Assembly: GCF_000350225.1 (NCBI RefSeq)
Contig: NW_005179158.1
Location: 740,158 to 804,157 of the forward strand
Length of the DNA stretch: 64,000 nucleotides
DNA from: Chondrus crispus
Lineage: Eukaryota > Rhodophyta > Florideophyceae > Gigartinales > Gigartinaceae
Direction of reading: 5' to 3'
Position numbers and translations under genes: made by a program. Each line of letters opens with the position of its first letter. The first letter of the stretch is position 1. Below the pieces are notes generated by a model. It was given only the letters and a program-made list of their open reading frames with translations, had not been told where the DNA came from and made no database searches. Positions 31,188-41,090 of this stretch are shown here, in pieces.

Positions 31188-33551
31188 TTAAGATACGACA
31201 GTCGCCGCGCTTGATGGTGGTGTTGCGGTCATTTGGAGCGTGGAGAGTTGATGGTTGAAGATCGCCGGGTTGAGGCGCTTCGTGAGACAGTCAGCAGGGT
31301 TGTCTCGGGAAGGTATCTTCACAGGGGTGATACGTTTGCGGAGAACTTGCTCGTTGACGTAGTGGTACTTGACGTCCATGTGCTTTGATTTGGGAGTTGG
31401 ATGTGCGGATTTAGCAGTTGTGATAGTGCCTGCGTTGTCGATGTGGAGGGAGGTTGGGACGGAAATGTTGAGGGCACGGAAGTCGTGAAGGAGATTCCGG
31501 AGGCAGTTTGTGTGTTGTGCGGCGTGGAAGGCTGCTACGTACTCCGCTTCCCATGTGGACGAGGCGACAAACTTTTGTCGTTTCGATTGCCAGGCTACAG
31601 GGCCGTGGCGCCAGAAGGCAACAAAACCGGATGTTGATCGGCGTGTGTCGAGGCAGGAGGCGTAGTCGGAGTCGGAGTAGGCGAGGAGAGGCTGGGATGG
31701 CATGGGATTTTTGTATGTAATCCCGTGGTTGGGGGTGTGACGGAGATAGCGGAAGACTCGCTGGACGGCGTGCCAGTGTCGTTGGCATGGATCGTGGGAG
31801 TACCTGCTGAGGAGGCCTGTGATGAAGGCGAGATCAGGGCGTGTGCTATCGGCGAGGTAGCGTAGGCAGCCCACTGCAGCTGAGTAAGGGGTGGATGGTG
31901 GTAGTTTGGTCTCGTCTTGGTGGCGTGCAGAGAGTACTGTGGTGTCGTACGGGGTGTGACTTGGGCTGCATGCTTCCATGTTGAACCGTGTGAGAATGTC
32001 TGCAGTAAATGCAGGTTGGCTGATGGAAATGGAGGTGGGCGTGCGGTCAACTTTCCATCCCAAGAGGTGGCGTACGGGGCCGAGATTCTTGACGGTGTAG
32101 CGTGAGGCGAGCTTGGTGCGGGTGTCATCCAGGAGGGGGCGGTGGTTGCTTATGGCTAGAAAGTCGTCAATGGTGATGACAAAGAGGACGAAGTGGGGAT
32201 TGTCGTCATTGCGGAGCATAAAGGTGCAGCTGTCGCTGGTGAGGCGTCTGAAGTGCCATAGTTTGAGGTTGTTCGCGAGACCTGAGGTAAATATTTTGCA
32301 CGCTTGTTTGGTGCCGCAGATGTTGCCTGCAAGTACACCAACGTGGCCGGGGTGTTTGTATGATCCGTCAAATTGGGGGGGTTGGTGCACGTATATTGTC
32401 TCTTCCGGGCCGAAGATTTCGTGTAGAAATGCGGACTCTAGGTCCCAGTGTTCAGCGATAAGTGGGGTGCCGGCCGCGAGGGCGAGGGCACAGCGGACAG
32501 CATCTCGGTCGGCGACGGGGCTTGAGATGTTGTCAGGGTCGTAGTGGACGTGGGGGATTTGTTTGTCGCCGCAAGCTGTGCAGCGAGTTTTCCGGGAGAT
32601 TACGTGGCCGGTTTCATCGCGTTTGAGGCGCAATGTGAATTTGAGCCGGAGGAGGGTGGCCTGTTGCCAGTTGGCGTGTGTGGGGCGGATCGGGGATTGT
32701 GGCCATTTGGCGTGGGTGGAGGGCCGTGGACGGTTGAGGGCTTGTTGTTGAAGTGCACTGTGGTGAACATCTTCTCGCATTTTTGAAATGCATTCGTCCG
32801 TGTCGTGTGATGGGGTGCCGTGGTAGGAGCACCATTTGCCGCGCCAGTGGTTGGGGCGGCGGGCGTTGCGGTTGCCTCGGGGAGGGTTGTACTGGCGCTG
32901 CGGGCGGGGTTGAGGGGGGTGTGCTTGGTGGGATAGTTGGGGTGTTTGCCTTGACAGATAGTTTTCTGCGTGGAGAAGGTGTGCTTCTATCTGTTCGATG
33001 GGAAGAAGGCTAGATTGGGCATGGAGGGTGAGAGCGATCGGGTTGTAATCCGGGTGGTCACGTAAGCCATCCAGGAGAAACTGTGCAGTGGTGCCTTTTT
33101 CCTGTATGCCAGGATCGTTGACGGCACGCATCCGGGTCCGTATGTTCTTGTGGAGTGTAAGGTATTCGATCATAGAGGTGCCGGGGTGCAGGGTTGTTTC
33201 ACGAGCGAGGGCTGTCAGCAGGTAGGGGGCATTGCTGGGGTTTGCGGTGGTAATCTCGTGGAGTCTGTTACATAAATCGTAAGGAGAGAGAAGGAGGTCG
33301 TCGTCAGAGAGGAGGGATCGAACTTCTTCGGACAGACTGTGGAAGATAAGGGCAAGGGCAAAGCGTTTCTGGCGTGTGTGAGATCGGATGTCTTCTGTGT
33401 CAGTGGGGAGGGGAGGGTTGTTGTCCAGGTGGCCGTCGCAATTGTTGATGGAGGCTACGAGGATCAGGTTGTTGTGCCAATAGTTGAAATTGGTGAGTGT
33501 CAGTTGAGTGACGGAAATGCGGGGACCGTCAGGTGTGGGCGGGGATGCCAT
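31188..33551 (-). CDS. Gag-RT-RNase H fusion of the copia-type element
   Basis: The ATG at 33549-33551 gives 787 aa; the frame itself stays open upstream through the 5' LTR, so the start is uncertain. The Gag part begins ISVTQLTLTNFNYWHNNL, as in copia Gag. It has a CHHC knuckle, CSYHGTPSHDTDEC, about 235 residues after the ATG. RT follows almost directly: FTLRLKRDETGHVISRKTRC, then HWDLESAFLHE (catalytic Asp). The second active-site box reads VITIDDFLA instead of YVDD. RNase H shows LLAYSDSDYASCLDTRRSTS, TWEAEYVAA and SKHMDVKYHYVNE. Integrase and protease motifs are missing between Gag and RT, yet the frame is intact. Either an internal deletion created the fusion, or the family transposes with borrowed functions. 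Confidence 0.9.
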   Translation of the reverse strand: MASPPTPDGPRISVTQLTLTNFNYWHNNLILVASINNCDGHLDNNPPLPTDTEDIRSHTRQKRFALALIFHSLSEEVRSLLSDDDLLLSPYDLCNRLHEITTANPSNAPYLLTALARETTLHPGTSMIEYLTLHKNIRTRMRAVNDPGIQEKGTTAQFLLDGLRDHPDYNPIALTLHAQSSLLPIEQIEAHLLHAENYLSRQTPQLSHQAHPPQPRPQRQYNPPRGNRNARRPNHWRGKWCSYHGTPSHDTDECISKMREDVHHSALQQQALNRPRPSTHAKWPQSPIRPTHANWQQATLLRLKFTLRLKRDETGHVISRKTRCTACGDKQIPHVHYDPDNISSPVADRDAVRCALALAAGTPLIAEHWDLESAFLHEIFGPEETIYVHQPPQFDGSYKHPGHVGVLAGNICGTKQACKIFTSGLANNLKLWHFRRLTSDSCTFMLRNDDNPHFVLFVITIDDFLAISNHRPLLDDTRTKLASRYTVKNLGPVRHLLGWKVDRTPTSISISQPAFTADILTRFNMEACSPSHTPYDTTVLSARHQDETKLPPSTPYSAAVGCLRYLADSTRPDLAFITGLLSRYSHDPCQRHWHAVQRVFRYLRHTPNHGITYKNPMPSQPLLAYSDSDYASCLDTRRSTSGFVAFWRHGPVAWQSKRQKFVASSTWEAEYVAAFHAAQHTNCLRNLLHDFRALNISVPTSLHIDNAGTITTAKSAHPTPKSKHMDVKYHYVNEQVLRKRITPVKIPSRDNPADCLTKRLNPAIFNHQLSTLQMTATPPSSAATVVS

Positions 33552-33794
33552 GGTGGGTGGATGATTGGTGGTGGTTGGGGATGTGGAGGGGGGGTAGTAG
33601 GTCAGGGATAGGGGGGGAGTCTCAGGAGAAGAAATGGTTGGTGTGGGGGATGTGCGGATCGGCCGTGGGCCGGTTTTTGCGGTTGTGTGATGTGATGATC
33701 GGCCGTGGGCCGGTTGGTTGTGGGGGTATGAAGGGGGAATGGAGAGGGTAGGCAGTGGGAGCGGGAAAAAAAAGAAAAGGAAGGGCCTATAACC

Positions 33795-33895
33795 TGTAGG
33801 AGAGACTCTAGACCTAGGGTCATCTTTACTGGGGGCATGAGCGACGACGGTGTTAAGTACGGTGGGAGTGCTATGTACACGTGTAAGATACGACA
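33795..33895 (-). repeat. 5' LTR of the copia-type element (101 bp)
   Basis: Minus-strand sequence begins TGTCGTATCTTACACG and ends CTCTCCTACA. It is followed by GGTTATAGGCCC, which may serve as the primer-binding site. Confidence 0.88.
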
Positions 33896-34207
33896 CATGC
33901 AATTCTCACAACGTTCTTTCTGGTCCCAAGCCAGAAGTCATGTATGGTGGCGGGGGTATCATTTTCTGCCTTGTCTCCCGGGTGCGTTTGACATTCGTGG
34001 AGGACATAGATGTATGTCAGAAAACGTTCTGGCGGCACTGAAAGCAGATACAATTGGACAACATGGCTGTATCTGACATGGGACGATGTCTGCACGAGCG
34101 TGCAGACATAGGGCTCTGTCTGCACTACCGTGCAAAACCATGATGTTGGTATCAAAGCTGGCTAGTTCATGGCCACAGACACGCACTTTTAACCCTTATG
34201 AAAGCAC

Positions 34208-35719
34208 CTAACGGTAATGATTGTGAACGTTAACAGTAAAATGACCACCGGAAATCGACTTAACATCGGACAACAACTGCAGTTGCCCACTACTGCTACC
34301 AACCAGTCGTTCTTCATTCTCATTTTCCGTTCCATCCAAACCACTATCCCATTCGCTCTTGACGCCATCATCAACCGCCGTTTCTGATTTATCATTAGCG
34401 GAAACAAGAACAGTTCCCTTCGTATCGAGGTTTTGATCCCGAAACACCATTCTACCTTTTTTCTCCTTCGGTTCTAGCTTGTGAAAATTTTTAATACCTA
34501 CGCTATCCCGTTTACCGGAAAAGCGTAGAATGTCATCCTGCTGCTTTTCGCCTGCTCCGCCTTCTAGGTTCTGATAATTTTTTAGAGACCGTAAATCGCG
34601 ATGTCCAGACCGCATTGCGACGGACGAGTCAGCATGCCCAGCTTCAATTAACAAAGTAGCAACCGTTCCACGCAGCCCATGTGTTGTCATTCCACCTTGA
34701 GACCCTGTCCCTGTAATTCCCTCTTTCTCACAGATAGACTTAACAATGCGCGAGAAGGTGTTTCGTCCTAGGTGCTGCTGTCTGAAGAAGTCACCGAACT
34801 TGGTGGCTTTTTGGTTGGCACCGAGAAGAAAGAGGTCAGTACCACAATCCATTGCCATTCTCACCAACATGAAAGCACTGATATGCTCAAAAATATTCAA
34901 TTTTCCATCTAAAGAAGGACGATTCCAAACGCAAATTTCTGTCGCCTTTTCACGCACTGTGTTCCATCCACCAGCATTCGTCTTTGAAGCTCCAATTCTA
35001 CTTCCCACTGCAGCTCTTATTTTCCAAACTTCCTCCCCGCGGAGCTTCATTTTGGTAAATTGGCTGACGGTAAGGTTAACCAATGCGATTGGTTGCATTG
35101 CAGTGATGAGGGCAATGTCGAAGATGAGCCTGGCCTGGAAGCCGAGTGGGTTGTCACATGACAAAAACGGAGAATTGTACAGCCGTTTGAGATCGTCGCT
35201 GGATAGGACGTTGTGGCTCTTAGAAAACAACACTCTGTCGGACTGCTGGAAACTGAATTTGTTATCGATCACGGCCATCAAACCATCCCTTGGGCAGTTA
35301 AAAATATGCCCTTCAAGTAACTTCATGTGGTAGCCCCAATCTCTCGAAAACGATCGCTGGATGCCTATAATGTAGCCCTTAATAGTGCTTGGCTTGACTT
35401 CGCTTTCCGACTTGGTGCTCTTGTAGTTGACCACGAACTCTATTAAGTGAAATCGAATCTGTTTGAGTTGATCAACAGTCCAGTTAACATAGTCGCGGGG
35501 GGGACATTTCTCTTCCCCATCTCCAAAAAGTACCTTTTTAGTCTTTGACAGCTCCCATGCGACACGACGGTCTTTTTCGCTAAATATACAGGACCGAAGG
35601 TGCTTCTCTGTTCGGAATGCATTATCAATAAATCCTGGTACAGAAGTGACGAATCGCGCGAAAGCGCGAAGGGCGGTAGAGTTAGCACGAAGGGTGTTCA
35701 GTGGAATTCTTACTCTCAT
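34208..35719 (-). CDS. Tyrosine recombinase (503 aa from first ATG)
   Basis: The frame is open from a TAG near 35830; the first in-frame ATG is 35717-35719 and the stop is TAA at 34208. Residues about 115-160 resemble the N-terminal core-binding domain (STIKGYIIGIQRSFSRDWGY). The catalytic domain has Lys in GASKTNAGGWN (about 245), H-x-x-R in TTHGLRGTVATLLIEAGHA (His 347, Arg 350), His in SGHRDLRSLKNYQN (about 371) and the nucleophile Tyr (about 382). The first catalytic Arg, expected in a T-G-x-R segment, is instead within TAMQPIALVNLT, where Gln stands at the usual place. The acidic C-terminal ~110 residues show no motif. It is most like Crypton/DUF3504-type recombinases, which cut and rejoin DNA through a 3'-phosphotyrosine. 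Confidence 0.85.
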   Translation of the reverse strand: MRVRIPLNTLRANSTALRAFARFVTSVPGFIDNAFRTEKHLRSCIFSEKDRRVAWELSKTKKVLFGDGEEKCPPRDYVNWTVDQLKQIRFHLIEFVVNYKSTKSESEVKPSTIKGYIIGIQRSFSRDWGYHMKLLEGHIFNCPRDGLMAVIDNKFSFQQSDRVLFSKSHNVLSSDDLKRLYNSPFLSCDNPLGFQARLIFDIALITAMQPIALVNLTVSQFTKMKLRGEEVWKIRAAVGSRIGASKTNAGGWNTVREKATEICVWNRPSLDGKLNIFEHISAFMLVRMAMDCGTDLFLLGANQKATKFGDFFRQQHLGRNTFSRIVKSICEKEGITGTGSQGGMTTHGLRGTVATLLIEAGHADSSVAMRSGHRDLRSLKNYQNLEGGAGEKQQDDILRFSGKRDSVGIKNFHKLEPKEKKGRMVFRDQNLDTKGTVLVSANDKSETAVDDGVKSEWDSGLDGTENENEERLVGSSSGQLQLLSDVKSISGGHFTVNVHNHYR

Positions 35720-36134
35720 AAACAGTTGAGCTGCGCGAGAATGGGGTGAATCGAGAGGACGGTCCTGGGCGGTCACGGTGTTTTCCGGATCATTGGCAGG
35801 GCCTGAAGAAGTGGATCTGTTGTGCGGCTAGGTTTGAGGAACAAGCACCAGAGCCGAAGTGAGAGGATTGTCCACATTTGGTGGTGAAGTTCCGGGAACA
35901 AAGTCCATTTTAGTGGGTGTTGCCGTGGTAGTGGATCGGAGAAAGCTGCGATCAAGGGCAGTCTGAAATGGTGGTGTGGCTCGTGGTCCCCACCACCGTC
36001 GTCCAATATTTCAATTTCCCTTTCCCAGCCTCGACGGTATCGATATGGCATATTTTGAATTACTTTTAGGCGGTTCTATCAAAAACAGAAACGATTTCGC
36101 GACATGGATGTCAAAACGCAGCCGGGAAGACAAA

Positions 36135-36262
36135 CAGGTTGTCTCCCGTAGCTCTCGGGCTGACACCGGCTCTCGGGGTATGACATTCACCCTCGGCAAG
36201 CCTCGGGTGATTGTCATACCCTCGAGCCTTGTGTCATCCCTTGCAGCCGGGAGACAACCCAC
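36135..36262. repeat. Imperfect ~63-bp inverted repeat near the recombinase-element terminus
   Basis: Arms 36135-36197 and 36200-36262 pair over most of their length. GGTTGTCTCCCG pairs with CGGGAGACAACC, and GGGTATGACATTCACCC pairs with GGGTGATTGTCATACCC, with mismatches between. It sits about 75 bp inside the right end, upstream of the recombinase frame. It could be a recombinase-binding structure or a leader hairpin. Confidence 0.8.
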
Positions 36263-36343
36263 ACTTGTCGGGGAAGCGGAAGTCAAGAATAAAATAGGTC
36301 GAATACTGCCCTCATATGAGGACAATGGTCCGATAGACATTAG

Positions 36344-37708
36344 CCCTATGCCCCGGTTCGTGACGATTTGGGGCGTCAACAAATTAGTTGATTTTTAGGT
36401 GTAAGTTCAATAAAAGTGATGTTCGTGATAGATGTTGTGCTTTTCGACGGCAAAAAACGTCAAAATTGTTATGTCAATGGTGTGTGAACTGGAGCGCTTT
36501 CGTGAATGAAATATTGTGAATGCACGAAAAATTCACGAACGGTAACTTGGAAATCGCACTTTTCGTGAGGCCAACTGCATTCTCGTTTGTTGACGCCTGT
36601 AATTCCACTAACCGGTCATATAAGTCGCGGAAAAGTCCAAATCACAAAAGTGCTTTATTTCACAAAAATTATCCACTCTCTCTTACCGTCCTATGTGTCC
36701 AACTCGATCTTCTGCACCCATTTCGTTCCAGCCCATCGTATCGGCCGAACCTGAAACCCCGAACCTGGCATGTCCGACAACTTATGTTCACCTGGCAGAA
36801 CCCATTCGTCACAGATCGTTTGTGCGGATGATAGTCTTGACCCCTCGGCACATGAAGCTTTATTAGATGACAACTCTGGAGAATATGCCAGTGCTCCTCA
36901 TGCAGTCGAAAATGTTCTCCCAACACGCCAACCAGAGTTCGGGCAGCTGGAGAAGGTCGACTACAGTCTATCAGTATTGCTCCAACACAAAACGAATCTC
37001 CTGGATCGGCTCACATACATCTCGAGAGATCTCCGCGGAGAGGATCACCAGACTTCGGACAGTATGAAACTTCATTAGCGCCCGCTCAACTGTCATCGCC
37101 AGATGCATTGGGTCAAGGTAATAATACTTTGCGTGTGGAACAGCTATCTCAAATACATCAACGTGTGTCTGTGTCGGGAAATACCAATAACAATATGCAG
37201 GACGAATTTCAAGACTCTATCGATGCGAGTGATATACCCTGCTCCCAGGAAAATGCTGCAAATAACTGTTCAAGCTCTTCTACAGATGACTCTGATGACG
37301 CATTAGGGATTGATACAGTCGTCAGTGACTCTGAGATCAGGTCCATTCTACCGGCTACCTATTTGGCCAACCAACTGGCCAATACCGAATCTTGAGCTGC
37401 ACTGTGCGAAGAATTAGATAGTAAGATATATTATGATTATGAAGATGAACGCTGTGCGTTTGGACACTTTGACGACCTTGAACAATCCCAAAACTGGGAA
37501 TTAGGTGCCCCTGTATCTATGGAAAAGCTGGAGGCACGTGCAAGAACACAGCAAAACGGGGGCTAGATAACTGGAATTATGATAGTCCTTTTGAGGACAT
37601 CAATGTTCGCGTGGATGATGTGAACCAATGCCTCGAAAAAGGTTCCTGGACGAGGCGAATGTTGCTTTGGAAAACGTTATCGCAGACATAGGAAGTCGAG
37701 CTGCGGGG
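36344..37708 (+). pseudogene. Relic acidic ORFs of unknown origin, cut by E3
   Basis: Short plus-strand frames follow one another (36520-36831, 36770-37078, 37108-37395 and further to ~37690). They encode an acidic, Ser/Asp-rich sequence (SSSSTDDSDDALGIDTVVSD, YYDYEDERCAFGHFDDLEQS) broken by stops and frame changes. Coding then ends at the E3 LTR. Such acidic N-terminal regions precede some tnp2-type transposases, but no catalytic motif is present here. Confidence 0.4.
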
Positions 37709-38329
37709 TGTGGGATAACTCCTCTCCGCCCTGAGTTCGGTGAGAGGCGGAGGCTCTAGCGAGGGAGCACGCGGCGCGAACGCGACGCGCTAATTGAACC
37801 GATCGGACGAGCTCGCGAAAAGGGAGTGGCTCACTGGCCGGTTACGCGCAGTCGCCCCGTGGTGCGTGAACGGGAGCGACCGGTAACGGGTTAGAAGCCA
37901 GGGCGCGCGACAGACAACCGAAAACGGACGTACGTAGGCGGGAAAGGGACGGGGGCGAGCTTGCCCCCGTTTACTGGTGGGGACGGGTGCCAGGTCTTAA
38001 CCCCGCAGAGGGACGCCTCGGACACCTGTCCCAGTACAGTAGTACAGTACCTGCCGCCTAGTGCGTGCCGGGTACTGTACACAATTAAAAAACTAGCGCC
38101 ATAATTGCTACTACCGCGCGGACACTGCTACTACACGTGTGCACTACTGTACACGCGTGTTGCTTACAGACTACCGCACGGACGACACGTGCACTACTGT
38201 ACACGTACGCCAGATTACAACCGCTCGGCATGCGCGCGCGCTCGCCACACGTGGGCACAGCCGCCCACGTGTATACCGTATACGGCCGTCCGATGACCTC
38301 CGCGCGCTCGCGCCGGTCATTATACTACA
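37709..38329 (-). repeat. 3' LTR of E3 (621 bp)
   Basis: Minus-strand sequence starts TGTAGTATAATGACCGG and ends GGAGTTATCCCACA. A homologous truncated copy lies at 12317-12859 in the other orientation. It contains repeated GTGCACACGTGTAGTAG-like blocks near 38125-38215 and a TACTGTACTACTGTAC run near 38030-38050. Confidence 0.88.
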
Positions 38330-38330
38330 G

Positions 38331-38342
38331 ACCTCCCCCCTT
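38331..38342 (-). promoter_or_regulatory. E3 polypurine tract
   Basis: The minus strand reads AAGGGGGGAGGT, one base before the 3' LTR. This is the usual RNase H-resistant primer for plus-strand DNA. It fixes the orientation and identity of the adjacent LTR. Confidence 0.8.
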
Positions 38343-38420
38343 AGCTTTCGCTACGTCCCCGTAGCGACCCTCTACTCGAGCGCGCGGGTCCGTTCCGGAC
38401 GTTTCCTTCTATCGCGCACG

Positions 38421-40914
38421 ATGCGGGAACAGAAGCCCCTCTGTGTGGACGATCATGCCCCCTGGCTCGTCAGCGAGCTGGCGGTATATAACGCCGCGAG
38501 TTCGTCTGATTCGGAGAGCGCGTCTTCCGATTCTCCCCACGCGATCCACACTGACCCCCCAATTCTTCCCCAACACTCCCCTGCGAACTCAGAAACCTCC
38601 TCAGACAGCGACGACGACATCCCCCTACAGCGGCTCTTCAACCAACCGATGGACGGTCATCGCGACACTCTGGCTGTGCGCGCGTACAGGCAGCCGTTGA
38701 GCCCGCCTCGGGCTCCGGCAGCGACGCCCGGTCGGTCCCACCTTCCAACCGCGGCGACGCCTTTGCGACGGCCTGCAACCGTCCACTGGAGTGGCGGGGC
38801 CCGCGCAAGCGCCACTTGATTCGCCCGTACCGGTCGCTTCGCCACTGCTGGGCGCCCAAGCAACACAGTCCTCGCCGCTGCCCCTCGCGGGCGTGGCTCC
38901 AAGAATGGTCGAGGCGGACCCGGGGCTCCCCGTGGAGCTGCCGCCGCCTCCCATGTCGCCGCTGCCCGCTGCGGGTACGGCGCTCACAAGGGCCGCTTCC
39001 GAGGCGCCGTACGCGGCGCCGGCGCCGTCGAGTAGCGTAGCGCTTGCGCCGGCCGGACGGGGAGCGACAACGTCGCTGGGGCGGGTATTCACCGCCCCGA
39101 GTACCCCGGGCTGGCTGCGCAGCGGCGTCGGTTCCGTACGGTCGCTGTGGCCCGGGTCCTCGATGGACCACCGCCGCCGGCGCGCACGCAGACGCGCTGC
39201 GGGCCGCGAGCCTCCGCTTACGGTCGAGGAGTACGTTCAGCGGAACTTGCTGGACGCGGGGAGGTTCGCGGCCATTCCGATGGTGCGCGCGATCAAGACT
39301 TCGTCCGGACGCGGTGCCGTGGCGCAAGAGAACCGCGCCGGCGCGTGGAAGGCGCGGTGGCGTCACGCTCCGTGTCGGACGCCGGCCGCGGCGGGCAGTG
39401 ACTTGCTCTACGTCCGCTGCGAGGGCGAGGAAAAGTACCACATCTCGCTGCTGAACCTCTTCGGTCGGTATCGCCGCTACGAGGGCCTCGCGCCCGACGT
39501 CCGCTTGGTGGCCTTTCCGCGGCCTTTCGACAGCTGGTACAGCGTTGCAAACCGAGCGCCGTGGGGTGAGGACGCAGCGCGCGAGAGTCGGCTGCGCTGG
39601 CGCCGGGTGGACGATTTCTTCCACATGTGGCACAGTACCGAGTTTTTCTCGGTGCCCAGCGCCGCGCGGCGTGGCCTGTACCCCGCGCTTCCGCCGAACT
39701 GGTCGGCGTTCGAGGCGCCGGAGTACCTGTGCGTACCGACGCCGAGCGTCATGGCGTACGTGGCGGCGCATTGGTTGCCGCTCGGCCGATCGGAATCCGC
39801 GGAAACGGAGCGAACGCGCGTCTTGGTGCATGCGATCATGCTTTCCGAATGGGCGGTCTTGGCCTTCCTGTGCTTCTTGCACGCCGCTCGCGAGGGACTG
39901 CCGTTCTTCACGACGTGTCCCAACCCGCGGCTGATCGTGCGGCGCGAGGAACCGTTCGGTGAGCGCGGCCTGCTCTTCTGCCTCTCGGCGGGGCTCATCG
40001 ATTTAATCCGCTCGGTCGGTATCGCGGAGATCCTCGAGGGTATGGCGTTTGACGCTGCGTAGGCGACGCAGCTGTTGGCCTTCACCGAGGGTATGGATTG
40101 GAGCGGCCGGCCGGACTTCGCGTGGTTCAGCTGGAACCAGCGGTGCACCCTACCGATGCCCGCCGGAGCCGAGGCAGAGACCGGTGCCGATGGTGGCAGC
40201 GCGGCCCCCGGTCCAGCGGACGCGATCGTCGCGGTCGACGTGGACGGCGCAGTCGACACGGTCGACACGGGTGACACGGGCGGCTTGCTTGCCGATGCCG
40301 ATGTCGCGCCGCCGCGCGATGCGGGAACCGGTGCGGTGAGGAGCGTCGTCGAGACCGCGGTACCGGCCCGCGGCGGATCCGCTCGCGTGGCCTCGATCCA
40401 GAGCGACTCACCGAAGGGGTTAAGAGAATCCCCCGGTGTCGTGGGAATTTCGGCCCCCACCTCAAGCCCCCCACACATCAGCGTGGTGACCGGTACCGAA
40501 GGCGATCATCGTCCCGTTCCGATGCCCCCTCCTCCCGCTCCGCAACCGTCCGGCCGGTCTTCCCCGGAGCGCCTCCGTGAGGAGGCCGCGTTCACTGCCC
40601 TGCAGTACGCTTGCTCCTTCGAGGGGGCAACAGTTCCTTCGTCGGTTGAGCAGGCGCTGCTGCAGGCGCGCGAGTAGATGCACCAAGCCAAGCAGCTGGA
40701 GACGACCGTCGCGGCGCTCAGAGAGGCCTCCACCGCCGCGGAGCGTGAGCGCGTCGAGCATCACGAGAAGCTCCGCGGCGTGCAGGACATCCTCGCGGTC
40801 GTCAGCCAACGTCTCGCGGCGCCGCCGATGCCTGCCGCTACGGTCGGGGCCTCGCGCCCCGCGCCCGAAAATGCCGCGGCGGCTCCGCCGGCTAAGCGCA
40901 CGCGTCGTTCTTGA
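38421..40914 (+). pseudogene. Antisense ORF between pol and 3' LTR of E3 (about 830 codons, broken)
   Basis: ATG at 38421 opens a frame to a TGA at 38817. From about 38791 the homologous reading continues in the next frame to 40914, with TAG at 40060-40062 and 40675-40677. One indel and two amber stops therefore split one long GC-rich ORF. The N-terminal third is acidic and Pro/Ala-rich. The middle has a globular-looking segment (PPLTVEEYVQRNLLDAGRF, LLYVRCEGEEKYHISLLNLF, RVDDFFHMWHSTEFFSVPS). The end has a short coiled coil (40678-40800) and a basic tail PPAKRTRRS. No family was recognised. It is transcribed opposite to gag-pol if at all. Plant Ty3/gypsy elements such as Grande and RIRE2 also carry antisense ORFs in this position. 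Confidence 0.7.
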
Positions 40915-41090
40915 GCCCCGACCCGTTGGTCGCCCCCTTTCGCGTAGCCCATTAGGGGCTTCGCCCACAGTAAACAGAGCCGATTAGCGGTGTTCCTTGC
41001 CTTTTCCTTTTGGCGCGTGCGGGCGGCAGTGCACGACGCGTGCGAGCGAGGTCGTCCTGACGGTTCGGCCATGCGAGGCCGGAAGAAGCG
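40915..41090. other. Intergenic spacer of E3
   Basis: Short spacer between the convergent ends of the antisense ORF and pol. Confidence 0.5.

Larger units (their letters stand above)
31046..33895 (-). mobile_element. Compact copia-type element inserted in the recombinase element
   Basis: Two 101-bp direct repeats bound it (31046-31146 and 33795-33895; 3 differences seen by eye). It is flanked by the 5-bp duplication CATGC (31041-31045 and 33896-33900). The MITE copy at 21528-21880 has the related unoccupied site (GAATTGCTTGTTC), which shows where it inserted. Total length is 2850 bp. It carries one open frame joining gag to RT-RNase H; protease and integrase are absent, so it cannot be autonomous. 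Confidence 0.9.
30728..36339 (-). mobile_element. Tyrosine-recombinase DNA element with terminal inverted repeats
   Basis: The left end is TGTCTATCAGAC (30728) and the right end, read inward, is TGTCTATCGGAC (36339). The flanks are GTAG and TTAG. Subtracting the nested copia element and its duplication leaves about 2.76 kb. The only long gene is a tyrosine recombinase (34208-35719, minus strand). The MITE-like copy at 21528-21880 confirms both ends independently: its left edge matches this element's right edge and its right edge matches this element's left edge. A palindrome CCTCATATGAGG (36310-36321) and a long imperfect hairpin (36135-36262) lie near the right terminus. Cryptons, the usual eukaryotic tyrosine-recombinase DNA transposons, lack inverted ends, so this layout is uncommon. 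Confidence 0.75.

Noticed and set aside
38638..39882. 414-codon minus-strand frame
   Set aside because: Shadow of the plus-strand antisense ORF of E3, with low-complexity Arg/Ala-rich translation and no start context.
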